A DNA stretch of 64,000 nt from Setoptus koraiensis (lineage: Eukaryota > Arthropoda), in assembly GCA_048013815.1 (NCBI GenBank), contig CM106585.1, forward strand, positions 15,004,001 through 15,068,000. Reading direction: 5' to 3'. Positions 12,001 through 24,082 of this stretch are shown one piece after another. A program made the position numbers and the translations under genes. Every line of letters begins with the position of its first letter. Position 1 is the stretch's first letter. The notes beneath the pieces were generated by a model that saw only the letters and a program-made list of their open reading frames with translations, did no database searches and had not been told where the DNA came from.

Positions 12001-14970
12001 TGTGCGTCCTCTATTATGTTTGAGTGGCCAGGTAGCCAGGCAAACATTTGCTCTACGGCTTCACATTGGCACGACCAAGGATTTTGGCCCAATCGAAGCG
12101 ATCTAAGTCGATTATTTGTGTTCAATTGCCAGAATTGAAAATGATACAAATCGTTGCCTTGCAAATGGAGAACTTGCAATTGTTTCAATGCGACAAATGT
12201 TGAATTGTGTATAGATGTAAGCTGATTGTGGGACAGATACAATTCTTGCAATTCAATCATTTGCTCAAACTCGTGGCCGGACAACTTGGTGAGCTGATTA
12301 TTGCTCAATTGTAACACTTTCAATGCCTTCAAGCCGACAAACGTTCTGTTGTCAATAGAATGTATGTGAGATGCATTCAGATACAATATCTTGAGATTCT
12401 TTCTGCCTATGAAAGAATTGCTGCGCAATTGTGTCAATTGTTGACCATCTAAATACAATTCTGTCACATCCATGGGTATTTTGCCCGGTATATCGCTATA
12501 CAAAGCGAGAGAGGATGATGAGGGCGGCTTTTGGCGATTTTGGTGCTTGTTTGAGCTGCTACAATCAACAATGTTTGTGTGTTTCCATGTTTGATCATAA
12601 TAGCAGCTACAATTATCCGGGCAGGTCATTTCGCAATCGCAAGCGTCAAATTCACAACAATGACACTGAGCGAAACAATGTGATTTATATGAACACAGAT
12701 GCATATTTGAGATGGGCTGCTGTTGCTGTTGCTGTTGCTGCTGCTGTTGCACTAATGGGGACCATTGATTGTAATTGGACGGAGATCGACGGGCAAATGG
12801 TAGCTTGCATGTCACCTGTGACGAATCAGATATATAGGGGTACATTCTGTTGGCCAATAGCAGTAAATCGCCAATGTTCACTGAGGAACTGTTGCTGGCG
12901 GCGCTCAACGAGCCCGGATATCGATTGGCGGCCTGTTGGTTTGCGGACAATTGCTGAGGTTGCTGAACAATTGCCGAGAAGGCATGTGAGGCCTGAAGCA
13001 ATCTGCTCAGCCACTCCATAGTGCAATCGCACACGAGAGGATTGTGGGCCAATTTAATGTCGACAGTGTTGGATCTGAGCCATGTTGCTGGCATGGATGC
13101 TGCTGATGACGGGCTGGCCCCTGTTGAGGTCAAGTTGGTTGCTAGCGATGGAGCGGCAAGCGACAATTCGAATGCTCTCATTGATATGGTTGAGATTAGA
13201 TTGTAGGTTAGATTGACTTTTGTCAGATTTGCCTTTGTTGCGAACGCACTGGGCGCTATCTGACGTATCTTGTTATTACTTAAATTAACTATTTCTAGAC
13301 TATCTGGCAGTGAACTTCTATCTAACTCTTTGATGCTATTGTGTGATGCCTCTAAAGTTTTTAGTCTTATAGAAGTGACACCCGATGTGTCGAGCGTTGT
13401 GGTGGCTGAATAGTAGTAATTGCCCAACTTGTCTATCTGATTATGGCTCAAGTCTAACCATTGCAGGCCAGGGGGAATTTGAACGAAATCGAATGTCTCA
13501 ATTTGATTTGAGGAAATGTTGAGCATGAGTAGATCATGCAAACTTTCAAACATTTGTCCGATTTCAGTTATGCGATTAGAATCCAATCTGAGCGCGTGCA
13601 ACTCAAGCACATCTGAGTCATCATAAGAATAATTGGTTGCAGATTGATAGAATTAAATTAATTAGTATTTGATATATAAATGATAAACAGTAAATGAACA
13701 ATTTGAACAATTTTTTTAAAGCGAATGCAATCTTACCTTCAAATGTTGACTGATCTATCATCTTGATGCGGTTGTTTGCTAGATTGAGCACTTTGAGTGA
13801 TGGCAAACTGCTAAATGAGCCCCTGGTAACATTCTCTATTCTATTAGACTCTAGAACTAATGAATATAATTGCTGACAAGAGCCCAAATATGAGGCATTA
13901 CTAATATCTTGTAGTGTGTTGAAAGACAAATCTAGCGATATTAATGACACTAGATGGCCAATAGTGCTGGGTATTTGGCTTAATTCATTGCGTTGCAAGG
14001 ATAACGTCTCCAATTGTACTAACGATTGGAATGTTGTTGGATCTATTCGTGAGATTCTATTATAACTAAGATCTAAATATTTCAATTGATGTAAATCACT
14101 AAAAATATCAGAATTTAGCCAATGGCTTGTGATCTCATTTCTGCTTAAATCTAAATGTTGCAACGATGTCAATTGATGGAAAAGGCCCGGGGTTAGCACT
14201 GATATGGAGTTATTTTGCAATAGTAGACGCTCAATGGTTGCTTGAACTGGCGCAAAGAATTTGTTGTGCAATGCCACTAGTTTATTTGAGGACAAATCAA
14301 GCGATTTTAAATGCTTTAGATTGGCTAGTGTTGACTCTTCGCATCGATGCAATTGATTGCGGGATATTTTCAGTTCTTTCAATGAGGTCAAATGGGCAAA
14401 TGAATTATATTCTAGAACTTGCAGTTTGTTTTGTGAAAGATCCAATTCCTCAATAGTGGTCCAAGGTTGCTGCTGGCTTGCATCATCTTGGTCTTGGTTG
14501 CCGTTGGCAGTGTTGAGCATTTGTTGCCACGTGGAGCAAATATCACTCGGTTTGAACACAATCTGACTTAAGTTAGTGATGGCCTGTTGAATGAGAATCT
14601 GTCTATGACATTGGCCCCTTTGTTGTTGCTGCCTAACGCTTCGTTGTTGTATGGTGACTACCTGTTGTTGGGCGCTGTTGTTATTATTGTTGTTGTTGTT
14701 GATGTTGGCGCTCTGATTGGCAGCGGCGGCGGCGGCGGAATTTGTTTGCGAATCAGGAGCGGTCATCACAGATATGGTAGACTGGTGTAGGTGGTGATGG
14801 TGTTGTTGACTGGTGGTGGTTGGTAGTGCGGCGCTGGCCATCGAGTCCATGCCCATGAGGGAACTGGCCAGAGTGAGGGGCAGTGCAAGTAGAAGGATAA
14901 TGGCCACACTGGTGAGCAGCGTGAGCCAGTTTCTCTTGTTTATAGTGGGAAAATTTACAGGTGACCTCAT
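5886..14970 (-). CDS. Toll-like receptor, Toll-6/Tollo group (3' end outside window)
   Basis: Single-pass innate-immunity or patterning receptor with extracellular LRRs and a cytoplasmic TIR domain. Three exons are visible: 14970-13737, 13612-11032 and 6005-5886, with GT-AG junctions and matching phases, about 1311 residues. The start at 14970 gives MRSPVN followed by a hydrophobic signal peptide ending LTLASS; an in-frame ATG at 15330 would add a His/Asn-rich 120-residue stretch before the signal and is less likely. Order: Q/N-rich linker, about 16 LRRs, LRRCT (NPLVCDC), a Cys cluster with CHCCEFDACDCEMTCPDNC, about 5 more LRRs, second LRRCT (NPWSCQC), Q/S/P-rich stalk, transmembrane segment near residue 1143, then TIR start (FDAYMSYSKKDEAF). 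The Cys cluster is typical of Toll-6/Toll-8. The second half of the TIR domain and the C-terminal tail are missing and probably lie left of base 1. Confident in family; the exact ortholog is uncertain. Confidence 0.93.
6245..6307. repeat. 15-bp tandem repeat (TTTTGGTCGGTGTTG)n
   Basis: Four units in tandem within Toll intron 2, near the exon 3 acceptor. Confidence 0.85.
6459..6553. repeat. 19-bp tandem repeat (GGGTATCATTGTTATTATT)n
   Basis: Five consecutive units of exactly 19 bp with one C/T difference in the second copy. It is the cleanest minisatellite in the left half of the window. Confidence 0.92.
6668..6742. repeat. 11-bp tandem repeat (CTATCCGCGCG)n
   Basis: Six to seven units alternating CTATCCGCGCG and TTATCCGCGCG. 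Confidence 0.88.
6875..6921. repeat. 10-bp tandem repeat (CGTATGCTCG)n
   Basis: About five units of CATGCTCGTA-type sequence. Confidence 0.82.
10506..10523. repeat. (AG)n microsatellite
   Basis: About nine AG units, marking the passage from GC-rich intron to the AT-richer Toll exon island. Confidence 0.85.
10579..10690. repeat. AAT/ATA-rich low-complexity run
   Basis: Degenerate AAT/TAA trinucleotides for about 110 bp in intron 2. One frame gives an Asn-rich ORF that I regard as spurious. Confidence 0.85.
11032..13612 (-). CDS. Toll receptor exon 2 (LRRs, Cys cluster, TM, TIR start)
   Basis: The acceptor GACTCAG| is at 13613, and the split codon GAT joins STFE-D to VLELHALRLD, continuing the LRR register. 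The exon holds the remaining LRRs, both cysteine caps, a poly-Gln run near 12718-12750, a Gln/Pro/Ser-rich juxtamembrane stalk, the transmembrane segment (MMLIIGAGSTIVLIILIMVS) and the first TIR strand and box 1. It ends in phase 2 at CTACAG|GTAAAT, last exon base 11032, in the middle of the TIR domain. Confidence 0.93.
13613..13736 (-). other. Toll receptor intron 1 (124 bp)
   Basis: AT-rich short intron, donor GTAAGA at 13736 and acceptor TCAG at 13613. Its removal keeps the LRR frame open. Its size and composition resemble the introns of the 50-53 kb acyltransferase gene and contrast with the multi-kilobase GC-rich introns 2 and 3 of this same gene. Confidence 0.88.
13737..14970 (-). CDS. 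Toll receptor exon 1 (signal peptide and first LRRs)
   Basis: Encodes the signal peptide, a low-complexity Gln/Asn/Thr linker and about ten LRRs of the form LxxLxLxxNxI. It ends in phase 1 after ...DQSTFE+G at a clear donor (GAAG|GTAAGA on the minus strand, last exon base 13737). The open frame continues upstream to 15330, so the coding start could be earlier, but only the ATG at 14970 places the hydrophobic signal at the N terminus. Confidence 0.9.
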
Positions 14971-16000
14971 GGTAATCACATTTGTGGTTGTTGCACCAAC
15001 TAAAGGTGGCGCTGGTGGTGTGAATAGTCGCTGGATCTGGATGATCTCTGGCTCGTTCGGCAGTAGTCTGCTGCTCATGGTATCTGGCCAATTGCAACAG
15101 GGGGCCAATCTCACGTGCTGGTCGCCATCGTCGGCTGGCTTGATGTGGCACTTTGGGTCGTTGTGGTTGCAGTTGTGGTTGCTGCTGTGGTTGTTGTGGC
15201 TGCTGTGGTTGCTGATGTTGCTGTGGTTGCTGTTGTTGCTGGCTGTGGTGGCGCGCTGGGCGAGCTGGTGTCGCCTGCGACAGTAGCTCGTGGTGGACAC
15301 TTTCATCGTTTCTTTCAAGTCTGCTGTCATGCTGTGTGGATGACGACAATAAATAACTATTTTAGACTAACTAACATGTATAATTGATATAATTAATGTA
15401 GCACTTGCTTGGCGCACATGACACATGTAAAATCAGGTGTGAAATCGATGAAAAATTGTGAATTTGTGCTCGATGAACTATGATCGATTCATGAAATGTG
15501 GCTTGCTGACGGGGTTGCGTTGGCTCGTTGAGTCGATGTCGATGTCATTTCTCGTGGTGGTTGATCGGGCGTCGATGTTCGCTTGCTGTTTCTCGTTTGA
15601 TCTGCTTGTTGGTTACGTTGGCTTCGATTTATTTCATTAACTTCGTTGACTTGGTATCGCGATCGCTTGTTATCGTCGACTCGTTTTCGATGATTTCCTA
15701 ATTATTTATCTGTCTCACAATGGACACAATAACTAACGGTGTGATCAGTGATTGTTCTTGAGTGTGCGAGATTGCGTCGAACTGCACAAAAATTCGCTGA
15801 AATTCGCTAAAATTCGCCGTGATTCGTTTAAATTCGACAACAACAATTCGATTGTGTGTGTGTGTGTGTCGGCGTGCGTGCGCTCCCTTGGAACTGAATT
15901 TGCGAATGACCATTAAATTGAGCGCACAGCACAACTTGGCGGCCACTTGAGTCACCTTTGAGCCGCTTTTGAGCTGGCAGGGGGCAGGCAGGAGTGCGCG
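14971..16000. other. Toll receptor 5' leader and flank
   Basis: The Toll frame stays open to 15330 and encodes His/Asn/Gln-rich sequence that I read as 5' leader. Further right comes AT-moderate DNA with a (GT)n run at 15851-15869 and recurrent AAATTCG words. No TATA box or start site could be fixed with confidence. Composition switches to GC-rich at about 15.9 kb. Confidence 0.55.
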
Positions 16001-16841
16001 CGTGCGCACTCGTCCGCCCGCTGCACCACAGAGGCGGCTCGTTCTATTTTGCGCGCCCCCCTCTCATGGGAGTGGGCCGACGAGAGTGCGATCATGGGAC
16101 AGCGCGCTGGTCGAAGCGCACAAACAGCACAGGCCGACTCAGCGCCGGCGCTGAGTCGCAGCGGCCGACTCAACGTCGAACGCATGTGTGTTGTGAGTCA
16201 CAGAGTCGGATAATTCGATTCGAATGTCGAATGGCATGCGCGCACACTGGCCCTATAAGGGTGGCGCCGCCTGGTGAGACGCGCAGGCACAATATAAGCA
16301 GGGCACAATATCTATATCGAGGGGCACTGTACCTCGAGGTATGCTAATAGCATAATAGTATGCAGTGCGCGCCGGATAAGTGTATCGGGGGATGTTTGTT
16401 TGCACTGTCGCCCCGGCGATATAAATAATAATAACATGCAATATATTAGAGATCAGCGAGAGATATCAACGGATTTGCGCGGAGTTGTTGTCGCGCACAA
16501 ACACCCTGGTAAATAATCGCACCAGTCATTGAGGGCGCGCAACACGGGGCCGCAAACGATCTGCCGAGTGAGCAGTGAGCCCGACGAGAGACTGCCACAA
16601 ATGGCCGCCGATATAACGTGAGCATTAAATAAGTGTGTGTGTCAATAAACCGGTGATATACCGATTTGGCGCGCCACCATTACTGGTGGTGGCCCAGTGG
16701 GTGTGTTACTTACTTACTTGTTAGTTGGCGGCCAGTGGCTTTGGAGGCGCCCCATAGCTGGTCGTTAGTCGCGAGTTGGTGGCGCATAAATAAGAAGGTG
16801 AGAAAAAACTAATGCTCTCGCACCGTTCGACGGCTCACCGG

Positions 16842-16951
16842 CCACTGCCGCGAACCTCCGCTGCCCGCTGCCGCGATCCTCCGCTGCCCGTTGCCTTGAT
16901 CATCCGCTACCCGCTGCCTTGATTATCCGCTACCCGCTGCCGCGACTACTC
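16842..16951. repeat. 23-bp tandem repeat (CTGCCCGCTGCCGCGATCCT...)n
   Basis: About five diverged copies of a 23-bp unit, with CGCGATCCT, CTTGATCAT, CTTGATTAT and CGCGACTAC variants. Confidence 0.85.
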
Positions 16952-18906
16952 GGGGCACCGCTCACGGCATCGCTCGCCATGAGCATGGCACTACCCGAGC
17001 GGGGCTGCCCGGCCACTCGGGCGCGGCGAGCAGCGACCAGCAGCGACCAGAAGCGGCGAGAGGGCGACCAGCAGCGACTGACCTTGTTTGTCGCTGCCAC
17101 AAACACGACGAGCCGGCCGCGTTCTTCCGCGCGGCGCTTTGTGCGGCGGCCCGTCGCGCCGGGCCGTGTTTGTTTAGATGCCAGTTCGCAGCGGACAGGC
17201 AGTTCGAGTCGAAGGCTCCGACAGGCCGGACTCTCGCGGGGAACCACCCACCAGTAGAACGCCAATAGCGCACCGGACCATCGGCGGTGGTGCCGTGTTT
17301 GCGTGGCGCGCCATTGATTGCACGAGGGTCTCTCTCGAACGCTCTCTCGGTCGCTCTCGAATCTCAATTGTCGTCGCGATGGAATTCAATACTGTGCGCC
17401 GTATGTCGCCGTTGTGCCGTTGCGCCGGGCAACTGGTGGTTGTTGGTCATTGTCATTGTGCGCCGCCAACAGCGCGCAGGCAATCATATGCAAATTAATT
17501 GTGCCGTCGCTGTTGGGCCGAGCCAACAGGCAACAAGCCAACTGGCGACTGTTCCATTTGACCAATTTGACACACGGGCCCATTGGACTGTCAGCGGCGC
17601 ATAGTTGGCCCTTGTTTGTCATTGTTGTCGCTATTCATTATTGCAGTTTCACCATTTGAGTTGGCTTCGGCTTGGACGCAGTTGGCAGCGTCGCCGGTCG
17701 CTTGTGCGACCGGTCGTCGCCGATTGTTGTTGTTGGCCCGCTTTACATCTATATATACCTTGTTTTTTATTTGTTGCTCGCGCCGGCTTGCAGCGACAAA
17801 CTGCGTTTACGACAATCGTCGTCACGACCGACAGGCCGCGAGCACGCCAATTCGCCAACTCGCCGAATCGCAAGTTCGCCAATTCGCAAGTTCGCAAATT
17901 CGAAGCCGGGCAGCGAACGCGGCAGCGGGCAGGACCCGCGAATTAATGGGCAACATGCGTGTCAGGCAGCGACAAAAAAGCGTCCGCACGCGGTCGCAAC
18001 CGTCCCGACGAGGGCGAAAAGAATGGCACTGCAAAAATTGAGAGATGCCAAATTAGATAAGAGACGCCCGGTCGCGAATGCAAGCACACAGATGATTTAA
18101 TGGCGATCCAATGGGCCACCGTTTGGCCCCGATTGCTTGCGCAGCGCAACTTGTGACAATCACGAGCCAGCGACTGGCGCTAACGAGCGCCGAGGTGGCC
18201 GCAACTCAGCCCGAGTTGCTCAGGTGATCGATGATGCCGGCGGTCACGCTCTGCTTTGCGAGTCGCTAGTTGCGAGCTGACGGTAGCGAGGGCCACCGTT
18301 TAGGCGTTGCCGTCAACGAGCGTGCCATATGATTGCCATATGATTGCCGTACAATCGCTCGGCCGCGATGTGTGGGCCAGCGGCAAACAATTTGGCACGA
18401 CCAGCAATTTTGCTCGCTCACCTGACAAGCGTAACCGGCCACCGTTGTCGCCCGGGCCGGCCAGTGTTGTCGCTCGGGCCGGCCGGCCGGCCGGCCGCCG
18501 TTTTTTGCGCGTCACACCGCTCACCGGTGACTGTCGCTGTCACAATTCGTTCGCCCGCGAGCCCCTTGAGCGCGCCGCCGGAAGGTCGGCTCGCCGGCGC
18601 TCCGAACCCGAGCGAGAATCGCGGAATTAAAATTCAATTCACACATTCATAATTTGTTTGTTGTGTTCATTTTTTATTTTGTGCGTTCACGCACGAACCG
18701 TGCGCCCACTGCGCCCACTGCGCCCACTGCTCCAGTCGCTGTGGGCCAGCGCGACGGCCGGGCCAACGGCGACGGCCGCGCTGGCACCGGCAGCGAGCCG
18801 CGGATAATTGGCCACATAATGGGCGCTCTGGGCTAATTCTCATTCAAGTGCAAGCGGCCGCTCAAATTCGGGCGCAATTGTCGCGCACAGGTGAGCGTCG
18901 CAGTGG

Positions 18907-18945
18907 TTCGCGTTGTTGCTGCTGTTCGCGTTGTTGCTGCTGTTC
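18907..18945. repeat. 18-bp repeat (TTCGCGTTGTTGCTGCTG)n
   Basis: Two full copies and a partial third. Confidence 0.8.
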
Positions 18946-19403
18946 GTGTGAGAGCCGCCGGCCAATTCGGCCGACCTCGGCGTCGCCATGTTGCCTAATT
19001 TGCCTAATGTGGCCAAAGCGACCAATTGTGCACACTGGCAAGTGTGTGAACCTGTCTTGGACACAGTTGAGAACGCTGCAAACAGTCGCAGTGTTCGCTG
19101 CTCACACAATATTGCCGGTGCCGATGGGCTGCCATCGGGCCAACAATGACAGTGACGACAATAATGAACAGTTTATAAACAGTGGCTGTCATCGCTCTGT
19201 TGCGTCAACGAGCCGGCCAACAATGCCCAGATGCGACCATATGATAAGCGACAGATAAGCGCTCAGGTGAGCTCGTTATGCAACCTCGTTATGCGACCAC
19301 GACACTGCAAAGGTTGCACTGGGCAACTTGTGAGCCGGCAAACAATGGCCATTGTCACCCATGGCCAGCTTGTGGCGCAACCAATTATCGCCACCTGAGT
19401 CAT

Positions 19404-19428
19404 GTGCGTGTGTGTGTGTGTGTGTGTA
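19404..19428. repeat. (GT)n microsatellite
   Basis: About eleven GT units with one GC interruption. Confidence 0.9.
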
Positions 19429-22400
19429 TCGGCGCACGGTTGCATGGGCATGAGAACGGCTCAACGAGTCAACAAGTGGCCGTCAGCAGCCAGTTGAAAG
19501 TGACTTGGTCTCCACAGCGCGCTGCGACCATTGCGACGCTTCGAGCTCGCAACTTGCAACTTCGATTTCGAACTTCGAATTCCGAACAGCCCAACGCCTC
19601 GAACAGCCCAACGCCTTGAACGGCGACACTGGCGCCGTCGCCAGCGAGCATGGGAATCGAGCTCAATTGGCATTTGTGTTGCGCGTTCGTCGCCGACGGG
19701 CGCGCATCCTGCAAAATGTGTAACGCGGTGCCTTCTTTTCCGCGGCCGCTCCGCGCTCCATTGTTGCTCGCATCTTGTGTCGCTGTCCACCTCGGGCCGC
19801 GTACGAGAATTCTCGCCGAAAACCGGCCGAAAACCGGCCAGCATCGGCCCATTGCGGGCCGGCAAGTGGCCAGCGATCGGACTCTCGGCAGCGCTCCGGC
19901 GCGAGATCGGCGCTCCGGCGAGGGGCGGTCTCCCTCCGGTGGAGCGCTGATTGGCACCAATTATTCAGAGTGTCAAACGTGTTCCCATATCCGTCTGGCC
20001 GCGCCTGGCATCTTGTGCCCATTCGGGCGCTGCAACATCCACTGCCAGCGCCGAGAATATCCAGTCGCGGACACGGCCCGAGGTGCGCCGATTGTCGCGC
20101 TCGCTTGTCGCGCTGCCATCGGCGCGTCTCGGCGCGAGCGCCCAACCGCCGACCGAACCGGTCTGCCAGTTCGGCCGACGGACCGGCCGACGGACCGACC
20201 AATGGACTGGCCGATTGACGGGCCAATGGACTGGCCGATGGACGGCGCGGAGACAACTTCATTTCGGTCGCTCAGGCGACCAGGTGAGCGTCAAGTTGGC
20301 CGATTCTCGTGCCGGTGCGGCTCGTCGCGTCGATGCCGGCCCGATAAACGGCAGCTGGCGCTCTCACGCGCCACAGTAACGCCTCGTCGGGCCCAAAACA
20401 AAATGACATTGTTCCGTCGGCCGGCCGGCCCATCCGTATCCATCCGTGGCCATGCACGGCCATTTACGGCCATTTATGCGAGACATCTATATCAGGCAGT
20501 GCCAATTAAGCACAGTGGCGCTTGATTAAGACCTAGCGACGCCCCCCTGTCAATTAGCTAGCTGGCTGGTGTGTCAATTGACAATGACCACTGACCATTG
20601 CGAGCCGTCGCTGAGGGCCGGTTGTTTGGCCAACCGGCGACACTGGGTCAGCGCGAGCAAAATATAAATTAAACGCCAGTTGTGCCTGCACGACGTGCGT
20701 GTGTGACGGGCCGGCCGACCGACTGACTTAACGGACACACTCATCTCGGCACCGGCCATTGGTCGGGCCGGCAACTCAAACTGACACCACGACACACTGA
20801 CGCGTACACAAACCATCAAATCAATTCAGACAAAGAGTGGCCGGAGTGGGCAAACAAGAGCTGGTGCTGTTTATCGCAACAGCGACAACGAAAACAATAT
20901 TTTGCTCATTAGCGAAATACTGTGCTCGGCCGGCCCGCGCCGGCCAAGCACAATATTTCGGCCGGTGCCGGTGCCAACGCGCACCGGCCGAAAGGGTAAA
21001 CCGGGCCTAGAAGAGGCCCAGCGGACACCGTGAATCGATCGTGATTTGGCCGCGATTGATTTTGGGCACCATGCACGAGGTGCACGATATGTGTGAGACG
21101 CATGCCGATAAATTGCCCGAATCCTACAATAACAATAAATCTGTTCTGGTCAGCGAGTGGCAGCCATTCGGCTCACAATATATTGTCAGTGGTCAAGAGT
21201 TGGCACGGTTGTAAAAATGGCAATTATATTCATATTTACCGTAGTGCGCTAGCAGGCCGGTCGGCCTAATTGATGGCGGCCCGAGAATTGGTCAGGTGCT
21301 GCGGCCCGAGACTGACCGCTACGCGCTGTTGCATGCACGAGCAGCGGCCATTGTAATTATAATTTATAAATATGGACACAACGAGTTTCTCTCTCTCTCA
21401 CGTTTGTTTGTGTGCAAACACAATTTGCAACAATTGGCGATTCTCGAGAGCGGCCCAAGCGCCGAGTGGCCGGCAAAGGGCAATAAATAGCAAATAAATA
21501 TTGGCAGCACTCGAATTCTCATAATGCAACTCGCGCTGGACGGGCGCATATTCGACGCTCGCACGTTCGGACCTTCGAACGCCCGCACGTTCGCGCGTTC
21601 GGACGCTCGCGCGTTCGCACAGTCGGACGTTCGGCGGGCCCGCGACGCCGGCACGAAGCGCGCCAGAAACAGATAAATGGAGCCACCTGTGCCTGTTTGT
21701 AATTCCTCGCAGTCTCTTTGTTTGGCTGCGCGACGCGAATCATTATGGTGGCCGTTCGCTTTATCCGGCCTTTTATCGCATGGCCACTTAAGTAGTGCCA
21801 AGTTCAAGTTCAACAGGTCTCCGCGAGCCACCGACTGCCGCTACCTGTTGTTGTCGTCGCCGCTGTCGTCGTTGTTGTGGCTGTTGTCGTCGCTGCTGTC
21901 GTGGTTGTTGTGGCTGCCGCTGTCGATGTCGTTGTTTTCCTGTCTCGCGCTTAAGCTGGCAAAGTCATCCACGACACAGTCATATTATAAATGATCATTT
22001 CTGATCGCTTATCTTTATATATCTGACAATATATTGTGAGCTGCCGGTTCGGATTGTCAGATGGTCAGATTATCTGAGTCAGATGCACACAGCGCTTATC
22101 TAGCGCAGATAATCAGCTTGTGCATTGACGGTCGATATTCAAAACAGTGCACAAATAAAAATAAATGCAAGCCGGTATAAATGTCACCTGACCACAACTG
22201 GCCAACGACAACAACGCCAACAACCATCAATAATAATCACAATCTAACTCTGCTCTCGAACACACATTCCTACACACACAACTAATCTCATTGTGGCCGC
22301 CTTCTCATTCATTTGGTCGCTGGCCACAGTAGCTGCTGGAATTTTTAATTTATTTTATTTAGTCATACATTATAGTGGCATTATTCTAATCTGCCATTTA

Positions 22401-22959
22401 TGCATATTTGCGCCATTTGTGCCATCGATGCCGTCGACGCCATCCACTGCTGCTGTCGTTGTTGACGCCGGCTCCGAGTCACCGACATTGGCTTCGAGTT
22501 ATTGACGCTGGCCTCGAGTTATCGACGGTGGCCGGTTGTGGCCAGTTGCAAACAGTTGCGGGCAGTTGCGGGCAGTCGCGGATTGTCCGCAACTGGGCCG
22601 CAGATTGGGCCAGATTCGCGGCGAGACTCGAGCGACCATCTCGACTCGAGATTCTCGAGCTGCCGACTATCTGGAGGCGGCATCACACGCCGGCGAACAG
22701 ATAACGCAGGCGACATTTCATTCAGCTCACAAACTGATTAACAATTCGTGCCGGTGACACCGCGCACATCGATCATCTATTATCAATATTTCGGTGTCCC
22801 CTTAGATGCTCGATGATGGAAAATATCGCGCATTTCCGCGATATTTCCCTAATCAAGCGTCATATCCGCCATGGCGAAAATCGCAATCAGCTAGCGCAGC
22901 GCCAGTTGCCAGACTCGGCTTCGGTTGCTTCGAAATGCTTGCACATCGGCCCTTCGGCG

Positions 22960-23022
22960 GTCGGCGGTCGCGTTTCGACGGTCGGCAGTCGCGTTTCGAC
23001 GGTCGGCAGTCGCATTTCGACG
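22960..23022. repeat. 21-bp tandem repeat, three copies
   Basis: Unit GTCGGCAGTCGCGTTTCGAC+G at 22960, 22981 and 23002, differing at one or two positions. Confidence 0.9.
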
Positions 23023-23263
23023 CTCGACAGCCGGACCGCGACAATAGCCCGCGAAGTGGCCGCTCGAGCCGCACAACTACTCGCCAGTGCGCACGCCGGA
23101 CACAACAATGGCCGGATTAGGCGGCGTTTAATTAATTTATCGAATGGCTCGTTGTCGCTTAACGCGACACAACCGATCAATTCTTTCGCTCGCGAATCTC
23201 TGCGCTTCGGCTCTCTGTTCCGATAACAGATCTCCACATAACAGTGCTAACGACGGCTCCGAC

Positions 23264-23354
23264 GGCTTCTAAGGCTTCCAAGGCTTCCAAGGCTTCCAAG
23301 GCTTCGATGGCTTCCAAGGCCTCGATGGCCTCTGAGGCTTCGATGGCTCCGATG
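23264..23354. repeat. 9-bp tandem repeat (GGCTTCCAA)n
   Basis: About nine units, decaying to GGCTTCGAT and GGCCTCGAT. It reads as Glu-Ala-Leu or Lys-Ala-Ser repeats in open frames that I do not accept as genes. Confidence 0.88.
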
Positions 23355-24017
23355 GAGTGCGTGCCGTTTTGTAGCGAGCCGTCGCGTTTGATGGCGCTCG
23401 GCCGGCCGAGCAACGGCGCTCGACGATTAAAGATCAACTGCAATAACTGTAATAAATGATCCGGCGATTGACGTGATACACTTTTCTCTTCTTTTATGCC
23501 GTTGTTATCGGCGCTGTTGTCGGCGCTGTTGTCGTGGTTGTAGTTGGTGTTGGCGCTGGCGTTGTCGTTGGCGGTGTCATCGGCGCGGGGGCAGGTGGCG
23601 CTCGTCGAGTCGTATAGTTTTATTCGCACTTGTTTTATTCCTGTCGTTTTATCCCTGTTTGTGCCTGTTTTATCCAGCGTCCAGCGGCCAATCGTTGCGA
23701 GTCGACCGGCCGGCCAATTGAGCGACAATTGGCCGGCAACGGCCCAGTGCAACTACTAAAAGTGATAACATAATAAGAGCACAGGTGAGAGGCCAGCAAA
23801 AGCAATTAAGTGCGCCTATCTCGTCGCCAGATCTGCGCCTTGTCCGTGCTGCTGGCCGTTGCGCGACGCTGGCCGCGGCCGGAGCGCGAGCGGACGAGAT
23901 GTCACAAATGTTTTTTATTTCGTGTGCTATCTCGGCCGATCTGATCTGGCGCTCGGACGCGCGCGCATCGCGCAAGCCACCGGTCGGGCTGCCGTCGAGC
24001 CAGATTGTTTATCTCTG

Positions 24018-24082
24018 ATTCGCTGGTTCGCGGGTTCGCGGATTCGCTGGTTCGCGGATTCGCGGATTCGCGGATTCGCTGA
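24018..24082. repeat. 8-bp tandem repeat (TTCGCGGA)n
   Basis: Eight units mixing TTCGCGGA and TTCGCTGG. Confidence 0.85.

Noticed and set aside
14753-15349. Second minus-strand ORF overlapping the Toll N terminus in another frame
   Set aside because: Gln/His/Pro low complexity caused by the CAA/CAG-rich DNA; a shadow of the Toll frame.
19650-20525. 291-codon plus-strand ORF
   Set aside because: Arg/Pro/Ala-rich, overlaps open frames on both strands and includes tandem repeat sequence; no recognisable motif.
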